Notes under the pieces: model-generated
The model's database searches: none
What the model was told of the DNA's origin: nothing
The model's input: the letters and a program-made list of their open reading frames with translations, nothing else
Assembly (NCBI GenBank): GCA_015688915.1
Contig: JAATGX010000307.1
Coordinates: 1 to 6,476 of the forward strand
Source of the DNA: Desulfuromonadales bacterium
GTDB taxonomy: Bacteria > Desulfobacterota > Desulfuromonadia > Geobacterales > Pseudopelobacteraceae
Direction: 5' to 3'
Length of the DNA stretch: 6,476 nucleotides
Shown: piece after piece, positions 1 through 5,836 of the stretch
Layout of the letters: the number at the start of each line of letters is the position of its first letter
Position numbering within the stretch: position 1 is the first letter of the stretch
Program-made: the position numbers and the translations under genes

Positions 1-587
1 GGCGAGACCGCCACAATGGCATCCACCTGTTTGCTCCGTAATACCTGCTCATGCTGCGGGGTCGGAACAACGAGAATGTTCAGCTTGTCAGTCGGTACCC
101 CGCTTTTTTTCAGATATTCCTTGGTGGCGTATTCCCACATGGCGCCCCGCGCGCCCATGGCAACAGTCTTGTCGGCAAGGTCCCTGGCACTCCTGATGTT
201 GCTGTCGGAACGTACAATCCACAGGTAACCGGGATCCTTTTCATGTGCCATGGCCGGTCTGCCATAAACGACCTTCAGCTTGCCGCCGGCCCTGACGGCA
301 TTGATGTACGCCGGCATGGCCGCTCCGCCGAAATCGGCGTTGCCGGTCAGGACAGCCTGGATGACTGCCGCCCCGCCGCCGCCAACACCGACCGTCTCGA
401 CCTTGATGCCCTGCTCTTCGAAAAAGCCCTTCTCCAGGGCAATGTCGGCGGTAGTGACATCGATAAGGTTATTGATCATGTACTTGACCGTGGCCGGCTC
501 TTTTTGCGCGGCAACCGAGCCTGCCACGGTGAAAATCAGCGCCAGCACAACCATTGACAACGCCCTGGAAATGATCCGTTTATTCAT
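1..587 (-). CDS. ABC transporter substrate-binding protein, paralogue of SBP-B (SBP-C), 3' end missing
   Basis: The first 195 codons of a second binding protein of the same subfamily are present; about 140 residues are expected beyond the window edge if its length matches SBP-B. It begins MNKRIISRALSMVVLALIFT, a typical signal peptide, with likely cleavage after SVA near residue 26. Family blocks include IALEKGFFEEQGIKVETV, RAGGKLKVVYGR, KTVAMGARGAMWEYATKEYL and EQVLRSKQVDAI. Aligned without gaps to SBP-B over 171 positions from AAQKE onward, I count about 123 identities (72%), so the pair arose by tandem duplication. Differences cluster just after NNL (IDVTTAD against GDIVVID), after VVYG/VIYG, and after DPGY (LW against SL). 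The remainder of the gene, and whatever follows it, is outside the window, so I cannot tell whether it is intact. Confidence 0.93.
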   Translation of the reverse strand, partial: MNKRIISRALSMVVLALIFTVAGSVAAQKEPATVKYMINNLIDVTTADIALEKGFFEEQGIKVETVGVGGGGAAVIQAVLTGNADFGGAAMPAYINAVRAGGKLKVVYGRPAMAHEKDPGYLWIVRSDSNIRSARDLADKTVAMGARGAMWEYATKEYLKKSGVPTDKLNILVVPTPQHEQVLRSKQVDAIVAVS

Positions 588-596
588 CTGCCCTGT

Positions 597-603
597 TCCC
601 CTT
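597..603 (-). promoter_or_regulatory. Ribosome binding site of SBP-C
   Basis: The minus strand reads AAGGGGA 9 nt before the ATG at 587, within the 17-bp gap after SBP-B. It supports this start and shows that SBP-C has its own translation signal. Confidence 0.5.
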
Positions 604-604
604 C

Positions 605-1612
605 TCATTTTTTGAAGTACGGGTTGAATGCGTTGGTGTAGATATCGGAGGGTTTCAGTTCGCCTTCCCTGATCTTGCCTTCACGGAGGAACCAGTCCAG
701 CCAGAACTGAATGTCGCTGTCCTGAAGCAGTCCGTGGTTCCTGAGGTAGGGGCCCTTCCAGTATTTCGCGATGACCGGGTTCTGGTTTCTTTTCTGCAGC
801 ACGTGGGCCACCAGCTTGCGGGCCTCCTCCGGATGCTTCGCGGCCCACTGGTCGGTCTTCTCGTAGACGGTAACCAGTCTCCGCACCAGCTCGGGGTTCT
901 TTTTTATCAGATCGTCCCGCACAACGAAACCAAAACCGGCGCCGGCCGAATTCGGCCCCAGGATTTCATAGAGGCTTGCCAGACGCCGGGTTTCGCCACC
1001 CTCGAGGATCTTATCCGAGATGGGCGAGCCGGTCATGACCGCGTCAACCTGTTTGCTCCGCAAAACCTGTTCGAGCTGCGGCGGTGGTACGACCAGGATG
1101 TTGACCTTTTCAATCGCCACGCCGTTTTTCCTGAGATATTCCTTGGTGCCGTAATCCCACATGGCGCCGCGCGCCCCCATGGCCACGGTCTTGCCGATCA
1201 GATCCCTGGCGCTTTTGATGGTGCCGTCATCCCGGACGATCAGCGAGTAACCGGGGTCTTTGGCATGTGCCATGGCAACCCCGCCGTAAATGACCCTGAG
1301 CTTGCCTCCGGCCCTGATGGCATTGACATAGGCCGGTATGGCCGCACCGCCGATATCGGCATTATTGGTCAAGATGGCCTGGATGGATGCCGCGCCGCCT
1401 CCGGCCACACCGACCGTCTCGACCTTGATCCCCTGTTCCTCGAAATAGCCTTTTTCAATGGCCAGGTCGATCACCACGATATCGCCCAGGTTGTTGACGA
1501 TGTATTTGAGGGTGCCGAACTCCTTCTGTGCCGCCGGTGCACTCTGCACCGTGAATCCAAGAGCCAATAAAACGGCTGTCAGCAGAACCTTCGGAAACAG
1601 ACTTTTCCCCAT
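605..1612 (-). CDS. ABC transporter substrate-binding protein, NMT1/SsuA-like (SBP-B)
   Basis: This complete 335-residue periplasmic binding protein has a Sec signal peptide: Lys residues in the first eight positions, a hydrophobic core at about 9-21, and likely cleavage around residues 24-28 (QSAPAA). There is no lipobox cysteine, so a free periplasmic protein is expected. Family features follow: AIEKGYFEEQGIKVETV at 51-67, the GGGAASIQAILTNNADIGG stretch at about 71-89, RAGGKLRVIYGG, and the lobe-two opening ARDLIGKTVAMGARGAMW. NMT1/SsuA/TauA-like proteins deliver small organic molecules such as sulfonates, nitrate-like ions, aromatic acids or thiamine precursors to the permease; which one applies here is not visible. 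It ends YFKK-TGA, 17 bp before its paralogue SBP-C. Permease B, immediately upstream, is the likely partner. Confidence 0.95.
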   Translation of the reverse strand: MGKSLFPKVLLTAVLLALGFTVQSAPAAQKEFGTLKYIVNNLGDIVVIDLAIEKGYFEEQGIKVETVGVAGGGAASIQAILTNNADIGGAAIPAYVNAIRAGGKLRVIYGGVAMAHAKDPGYSLIVRDDGTIKSARDLIGKTVAMGARGAMWDYGTKEYLRKNGVAIEKVNILVVPPPQLEQVLRSKQVDAVMTGSPISDKILEGGETRRLASLYEILGPNSAGAGFGFVVRDDLIKKNPELVRRLVTVYEKTDQWAAKHPEEARKLVAHVLQKRNQNPVIAKYWKGPYLRNHGLLQDSDIQFWLDWFLREGKIREGELKPSDIYTNAFNPYFKK

Positions 1613-1620
1613 GACGATTG

Positions 1621-1627
1621 CTCCTTA
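1621..1627 (-). promoter_or_regulatory. Strong ribosome binding site of SBP-B
   Basis: The minus strand reads TAAGGAG exactly 8 nt before the ATG at 1612, the best Shine-Dalgarno match in the window. It lies in the 38-bp gap after permease B, which shows no hairpin followed by T's. It supports the ATG at 1612 and fits the common need to make more binding protein than permease. Confidence 0.7.
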
Positions 1628-1650
1628 TCTTGGTTTCGACTTGCTCGCGA

Positions 1651-2472
1651 TCAGGCCGCTACACTCTCTTCCTTCCACGCCATGGCCTTTCTCTCAATCC
1701 AGACCAGCAGGTAGTTCACCGCCAGCCCCAACAGTGAAATGGTGAGAATGGCCGAATACATCTGGGGTGTTTCGAAGTTGTATTGGGCATTGATGATCAT
1801 GAATCCCAGTCCGGATTTGGCCCCGATCATCTCCGCTGCCACGAGTACCAGGAACGAGGCGCCCGCGCCGAGCCGGATACCGGTCATGATCGATGGAAAC
1901 GCGGCCGGAAGGATGACCCTGATGAACAGCTTGAGATCCTTGATGCCAAGGGTCCGGGCTACGTCTATCAACAGGGGATCCACATTCCTGATGCCGCTGA
2001 TGGTGCCGAGCAGGATCGGCCATTGGGCGGCCCAGAACACCATGCCTATCTTGGAAAACTCGCCTATTACAAAGAACAGGATGAACACCGGAAAGAGCGC
2101 CAGGGCCGAGGTTTGCCGGAAGGCCTGGACCAGGGGATCGACGAACCTTTCAAACGACCGGTACCAGCCGATCAGGCAACCAAGCGGGATGATGACCACC
2201 AGCGACAAACCGAACCCGGCCCCCACCCGCTGCAGGCTGATGACGATATGCTTCAGCAACTCGCCTGAACGCAACAAATCCATCCAGGCGCGGGCAACCG
2301 TCGTGGCGGGCGGCAGGAACATGGCCTGGACCAGGCCGGCCCTGGGCAGCACCTCCCAGGCCGCGAAGAATATGATCACAATGCCCATTCCCTTTACGCC
2401 GGCCAGTACCCTGCCAAGGAGGTTCGTAACGCGCCCATCCCGGCTGCATGGCCGGCTTTTCTGGCCAATCAT
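1651..2472 (-). CDS. NitT/TauT-family ABC transporter permease (permease B)
   Basis: This is a 273-residue SsuC/TauC-type inner-membrane permease. A polar N-terminal stretch of about 28 residues precedes the first hydrophobic segment (29-48). Others lie near 81-103, 122-138, 141-161, 195-218 and 240-260. The EAA loop is at residues 170-189 (D-V-A-R-T-L-G to L-P), followed by AAEMIGAKSGLGFMI at 212-226, the same family block seen in permease A. The chosen ATG overlaps the gamma-subunit TGA (ATGA). Only a weak ribosome binding site precedes it, so translation probably depends on coupling. It is 38 bp upstream of SBP-B, its likely partner. The two permeases are clearly different sequences, so they either serve different substrates or pair with each other. 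No ATPase gene is visible. Confidence 0.95.
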   Translation of the reverse strand: MIGQKSRPCSRDGRVTNLLGRVLAGVKGMGIVIIFFAAWEVLPRAGLVQAMFLPPATTVARAWMDLLRSGELLKHIVISLQRVGAGFGLSLVVIIPLGCLIGWYRSFERFVDPLVQAFRQTSALALFPVFILFFVIGEFSKIGMVFWAAQWPILLGTISGIRNVDPLLIDVARTLGIKDLKLFIRVILPAAFPSIMTGIRLGAGASFLVLVAAEMIGAKSGLGFMIINAQYNFETPQMYSAILTISLLGLAVNYLLVWIERKAMAWKEESVAA

Positions 2473-3014
2473 GGCTGCACCTGTACCTTGAGGCCCTGCC
2501 CCAGAGCGAAGGCCCGCAGGTTTTTTTCATGGAATCGCTCGGGCAGCCGCTCACGGATCGCCGCAGCGATATGTTCGGCGGAGAGCAGCGCCAGGCGGCT
2601 GCTCAAGGCGCCCAGGAAAACGACATTGGCAAAGACGGCATTCCCCAGTTCCCTTTCCGCCAGCGATTCGGCCCGGATTGCCCAGTGTCCGGCTTCGAGC
2701 AGCGGATCGGGCGACACCAGGTCCGGGTTGTGCAGGATCAGGCCCTGCGGGCCGCACAGCCCCTTGAACATCTGATACGCGATCGCCGAAAACGCGCAGA
2801 AGTAATCGGGCCGCTCCACCACCGGGCTGTCGATGAATTCGTCGGAGATGACCACCTGGCTGCGCACGTAGCCGCCGCGGGTCTCGGTGCCGTGGCTGAT
2901 CAGCATGGTGGTGTAGAGCCCCTGATATACCGCGGCCTGCCCCAGGATCTGGCCGATCCGCACCACCCCCTGGCCGCCGTAGCCGCTGATCAGTATCTCG
3001 ATGCGCTCAGACAT
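2469..3014 (-). CDS. 2-oxoacid:ferredoxin oxidoreductase, gamma subunit (KorC/VorC-like)
   Basis: This 181-residue protein is the gamma subunit (catalytic domain III of pyruvate:ferredoxin oxidoreductase), of normal length. It starts with the family motif ISGYGGQGVVRIGQIL (GxGGQG at residues 11-16). This is followed by HGTETRGGYVRSQVVISDE at 41-59, whose TRGG matches the usual E-x-R-G-G block, and by GNAVFANVVFLGAL at 124-137. In the family this domain sits against the alpha and beta subunits and contributes to CoA handling. The ATG at 3014 lies inside the end of the beta gene (8-bp overlap) and has a strong purine-rich site, AAGGGGGA, about 6 nt upstream, which supports this start. Its TGA overlaps the ATG of permease B by 4 bp (ATGA), so an enzyme subunit is directly coupled to a transporter gene. 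No ferredoxin-like delta subunit follows. Confidence 0.94.
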   Translation of the reverse strand: MSERIEILISGYGGQGVVRIGQILGQAAVYQGLYTTMLISHGTETRGGYVRSQVVISDEFIDSPVVERPDYFCAFSAIAYQMFKGLCGPQGLILHNPDLVSPDPLLEAGHWAIRAESLAERELGNAVFANVVFLGALSSRLALLSAEHIAAAIRERLPERFHEKNLRAFALGQGLKVQVQP

Positions 3015-3846
3015 GCCGTTCCCCCTTTTGCACCGAGGCCACGAAGTCGCGCATGGCGGCGGAGAATTCGACCCTGCTGCCGCTGGCGTCGTGCAGGATG
3101 CCGGTGGTAAAGCGGTCGCCGGGGTCGCCTTCGATCAAGCCGGCGGTCCGCTCCCGGAACCAGTCGTAGATTGCAGCCGGGTCCCTGGTGCCCAGGGCCT
3201 GGACACCGTAGTGGGTAACGCAGGGATAGATCAGTTGCACCAGCGAGAAACCGGGATTCCGGATGGCCCGTTTCAGGCTCTCCACCGGTTCGTGCCCCTG
3301 AAGCACGGTGTGGCGGGCCAGGAAGGTGGCGCCGGCCTCCTTGAGAATGCGCAGCACATCGAAGCCTCCCTGGGTCCAGTTCGGTTCCCAGGCGCCATAG
3401 GGGCTGCTGTCGGTGCGGCTTCCCAGGGGGGTGGTCACCCCGTACTGGCCGCCGGTGGACTGGTAGCCCAGGTTGTCGAACACCACCACGGTCATGTCCA
3501 CGTTGCGCCGGGCGGCGTTCAGCAGGTGCAGGAAACCGATGGTGAAGGCGTCGCCATCCCCCACGGTCAGGATCAGGCGCTTTTCCGGCGGCAGCGCCAG
3601 ACGCAGGCCGGTGGCCATGGCATAGACCCGTCCATGGGTGCCGGCAAAGGTGTCCCCCTTCCAGGTGACAAAGGTCTGCCGCCCGGAACAGCCGATGCCG
3701 GTACCCCAGACCACATCCCCCTGGCCAAGTCCCAGTTCGTCGATGGCCTCCAGCACCCTGCGGTGCGCCAGGCGCAGGCCGCACCCCTTGCAGGCGGTGC
3801 CGGGGTTCTTTTCGGGGCGGACGTATTTTTCCAACAGATCGCTCAT
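3007..3846 (-). CDS. 2-oxoacid:ferredoxin oxidoreductase, beta subunit (thiamine diphosphate and [4Fe-4S] binding; KorB/VorA-like)
   Basis: This 279-residue subunit binds the diphosphate of thiamine diphosphate and one iron-sulfur cluster. The cofactor motif starts with GDGD at 96-99 and is completed by Asn125 and YQSTGGQ at 128-134. GIGCSGR at 50-56 and THGR at 70-73 are typical of the family. TTPLGSRTDSSPYG at 138-151 resembles the Kor/Vor type from anaerobes. Cys19, Cys22 (CKGC), Cys53 and Cys209 have the spacing of the four cysteines that hold the [4Fe-4S] cluster in heterodimeric enzymes such as the Sulfolobus one, so the cluster is probably intact. The segment after GDGD reads IGFLH where related proteins mostly have IGGNH. 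The ATG follows the alpha stop by 1 bp, and the gene overlaps the gamma gene by 8 bp, as expected for subunits made in equal amounts. The subunit role is firm; the 2-oxoacid is not known. Confidence 0.95.
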   Translation of the reverse strand: MSDLLEKYVRPEKNPGTACKGCGLRLAHRRVLEAIDELGLGQGDVVWGTGIGCSGRQTFVTWKGDTFAGTHGRVYAMATGLRLALPPEKRLILTVGDGDAFTIGFLHLLNAARRNVDMTVVVFDNLGYQSTGGQYGVTTPLGSRTDSSPYGAWEPNWTQGGFDVLRILKEAGATFLARHTVLQGHEPVESLKRAIRNPGFSLVQLIYPCVTHYGVQALGTRDPAAIYDWFRERTAGLIEGDPGDRFTTGILHDASGSRVEFSAAMRDFVASVQKGERHV

Positions 3847-3847
3847 G

Positions 3848-5020
3848 TCACCATTTCTCCGTGCGCCAGCCGTCGCGCTCCAGCGGTTCGTTTTTCAGCA
3901 GCTTTTGAACGGTCTCCAGCAGTTCGCCCGACGAGGGGAGTTCGCCGCAGCGCCCCCAGAAATGCACGCTGCTTCCGGCAGCCGCCGCGCGCTGCACCTC
4001 GCGCACCAGTTGTCCATCCCAGTTCAGTTCGACCGTCAGGTACGTTGCCGTGCGGCTGAACATCCGGTCCTGAAAGGGCCAGAGCGAGATCAGGCGGATG
4101 CCGCCGACCCGCAACCCCTCCCGCCGGGCCGCCCTCACGGCGCTCTGCACCACCCGCGACGGGGTGCCGTAGGCCACCAGGATCACATCAGGGTCGTCAT
4201 CCAGAAACCATTCCTCGGCCTCGTCGATCAGTTCGCGGTGGTTGCGGATCTTGTGGATCAGGCGCCAGGCGTGCTTGTGCTGCCAGGTCACATCCTCGGT
4301 GTCGTGGCCCCGGTCGGTCGGGGTCCAGTCGGAACAGGCCGCGCCGGTGTTGTGTCCCAGCACCACCGGCGGAATGTCGATGGCATCGCTGGCCGGGTAG
4401 AACTCCGGCCCGGGGTGGATGCGGCGCGGCACCACCTCCAGCCCCATGGCAGTGAACTCGGCCTCGCTCTCCGGCAGTTCCAGCGTTTCCCAGCCGTCGG
4501 TCACCATCTGGTCCGCCAGCACGATAACCGGCGTGCGGAAGCGCTCGGCCAGGTAGAAGGCCCGCACCGTCAGCCGGAATGCCTCCTGCACGGAACTGGG
4601 CGCCAGAACGATCGTCTCGAAGTTGCCGCCATGGGTCAGGTAGCGGCTGAGGTAGAACTCGCCCTGCCCCGGCGCCCCGGTGATGCCGCTGACCGGCCCG
4701 ACCCGCTGGGAGTTGACGATCACCACCGGCACCTCGCTGCTGACCGCCCAGCCAAAGGCATCGGCAAACAGGATGAATCCGGGGCCGGAGGTGGCGGTCA
4801 TGGCCTTCAGGCCGCCGATGGCGCCGCCATTGCAGATGTGCAGCGCCGCGTTCTCATCCTCGGCCTGGAGGTAATACCCACCGACCTGGGGCAGGCGCCG
4901 CGACATGTTCTCGGCGATCTCCGTGGCCGGGGTGATGGGGTAGCCGGCGAACAGGCTGCAACCGGCCCGGATGGCCCCTTCGGTGATGGCCGCGTTGCCG
5001 GTGTCAAAGGTGCGTTTCAT
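3848..5020 (-). CDS. 2-oxoacid:ferredoxin oxidoreductase, alpha subunit (KorA/VorB-like)
   Basis: This 390-residue subunit carries the pyrimidine-binding domain of a CoA-dependent 2-oxoacid oxidoreductase. The enzyme converts a 2-oxoacid plus CoA to acyl-CoA and CO2 and passes two electrons to ferredoxin. The family's N-terminal signature GNAAITEGAIRAGC is at residues 8-21, followed by GYPITPATEI at 26-35; the Thr of YPIT is the family's substrate-carboxylate contact. AEDENAA at 53-59 holds Glu56, which I infer is the glutamate that activates the thiamine ring. SQRVGP at 104-109 carries the conserved Arg106. The C-terminal part (about 278-390) is the transketolase-C-like domain, with VAYGTPSRV at 282-290. 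Length and domain order match KorA/VorB. The loop after Arg106 departs from the usual S-T-G-x-P-T, so 2-oxoglutarate should not be assumed as substrate. The stop is 1 bp before the beta-subunit ATG (TGACATG). Confidence 0.95.
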   Translation of the reverse strand: MKRTFDTGNAAITEGAIRAGCSLFAGYPITPATEIAENMSRRLPQVGGYYLQAEDENAALHICNGGAIGGLKAMTATSGPGFILFADAFGWAVSSEVPVVIVNSQRVGPVSGITGAPGQGEFYLSRYLTHGGNFETIVLAPSSVQEAFRLTVRAFYLAERFRTPVIVLADQMVTDGWETLELPESEAEFTAMGLEVVPRRIHPGPEFYPASDAIDIPPVVLGHNTGAACSDWTPTDRGHDTEDVTWQHKHAWRLIHKIRNHRELIDEAEEWFLDDDPDVILVAYGTPSRVVQSAVRAARREGLRVGGIRLISLWPFQDRMFSRTATYLTVELNWDGQLVREVQRAAAAGSSVHFWGRCGELPSSGELLETVQKLLKNEPLERDGWRTEKW

Positions 5021-5027
5021 AGATCCT

Positions 5028-5033
5028 TCCTTT
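5028..5033 (-). promoter_or_regulatory. Ribosome binding site of the oxidoreductase alpha subunit
   Basis: The minus strand reads AAAGGA 7 nt before the ATG at 5020, inside the 21-bp gap after permease A. A second purine run (AAGGA) follows but is only 3 nt from the start. The good spacing supports the ATG at 5020 as the start and gives the enzyme genes their own translation entry, not dependent on coupling to permease A. Confidence 0.6.
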
Positions 5034-5041
5034 CCATGGCA

Positions 5042-5836
5042 TCAGGCCGTTACCGAGCGCCGCCAAAAACGGGTCCGGTTTTCCAGGGGGGAGAACATGA
5101 GCTCCTCCACCACCAGCATCAGCACCCCCAGCGTCACCATGGTCACAATGGTGATGTCGGTCCGGCCGGTGCTGCGGCCTACCCCCAGCATGTAGCCGAT
5201 CCCCTTGGGCACGCCCACCATCTCGGCCGCGATCACCACCCGCCAGGCAAAGCCCAGCCCGACCCTGAAGCCGGTCACCAGGTAGGGGATCACGCTGGGG
5301 AGCATCACCCGCCGGGCGATCTGCAGGTGGCTGGCCCCCATCATGGCCGCCGCATCCACCAGGTGCGCATCCACGTCGCGCACCCCCTGGACGGTGTTGA
5401 TCACGATCGGAAAGATCGACCCGAGGGTGATGATGAAGATGGCCGCCTTGTCCCCCAGCCCGAACCAGAGGATGGCCAGAGGCACCCAGGCGATGCCGGG
5501 TATCGGGGCAAAGATGCGCACGAACGGTTCGGCGACGTTGTTGCACAGGGGAGACAGAGCCATGCCCAGGCCAAGCGGGATGCCGATCACCACGGCCAGG
5601 CTGAAGCCGGCCGCCACCCGCACGATGCTGACCGATACATTGTCCCAGAGGGTGCCGTCCTTGACGGTCTCGATAATGGCCTTCAGCACCGTTTCAGGGG
5701 TCGGCAGGAGCAGGAGCGAATACTCGGGATCGATCCTGCCGAACAGGCCGGTGGTGGAGGCGACGTGCCAGACCACCATGAACAGCACCAGGCCTATTCC
5801 CCCCTGGATGTAGCGCGCCAAGCCGTTGCTCCTCAT
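5042..5836 (-). CDS. NitT/TauT-family ABC transporter permease (permease A)
   Basis: This is a 264-residue inner-membrane permease of the SsuC/TauC/NrtB type, normal in length for the family. Hydrophobic segments lie near residues 11-31, 71-94, 106-127, 131-151, 186-208 and 228-248, consistent with about six membrane helices. The cytoplasmic EAA loop that docks the ATPase is clear at residues 161-180 (D-A-A-A-M-M-G at its start, L-P at its end). It is followed by the family block AAEMVGVPKGIGYML at 203-217. The ATG at 5836 overlaps the TGA of SBP-A by 4 bp, which supports this start and suggests translational coupling; AAGG about 7 nt upstream can act as ribosome binding site. Position 5827 is in frame nearby but is not an ATG favoured by spacing. 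No ATPase gene lies beside it in the window. It is clearly divergent from permease B. The substrate is unknown. Confidence 0.95.
   Translation of the reverse strand: MRSNGLARYIQGGIGLVLFMVVWHVASTTGLFGRIDPEYSLLLLPTPETVLKAIIETVKDGTLWDNVSVSIVRVAAGFSLAVVIGIPLGLGMALSPLCNNVAEPFVRIFAPIPGIAWVPLAILWFGLGDKAAIFIITLGSIFPIVINTVQGVRDVDAHLVDAAAMMGASHLQIARRVMLPSVIPYLVTGFRVGLGFAWRVVIAAEMVGVPKGIGYMLGVGRSTGRTDITIVTMVTLGVLMLVVEELMFSPLENRTRFWRRSVTA

Noticed and set aside
734..1570. A 278-codon plus-strand open frame opposite SBP-B
   Set aside because: It mirrors SBP-B codon by codon and has no independent motifs. A matching shadow (51-557) opposite the paralogue SBP-C follows simply from the duplication of the real genes.
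1613..1650. Possible terminator or promoter between permease B and SBP-B
   Set aside because: The 38-bp gap has only a short TCGCGA palindrome and the SBP-B ribosome binding site. There is no stable hairpin with a T run and no convincing -35/-10 pair.
2990..3784. A 264-codon minus-strand frame inside the beta subunit in another phase
   Set aside because: The Arg/Gly/Pro-rich translation shows no family motif, whereas the overlapping frame has the complete cofactor and cluster motifs.
3001..4059. A 352-codon plus-strand open frame opposite the beta subunit and the end of alpha
   Set aside because: It is low in recognisable features, fully overlaps proven coding sequence and has no convincing ribosome binding site.
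3007..5020. Assignment as indolepyruvate oxidoreductase or pyruvate:ferredoxin oxidoreductase
   Set aside because: The indolepyruvate alpha subunit is a much longer fusion carrying its own thiamine and ferredoxin domains, and the single-chain pyruvate enzyme is about 1,200 residues. The separate 390/279/181-residue subunits with GYPITPATEI and TTPLG-type motifs fit the Kor/Vor group better.
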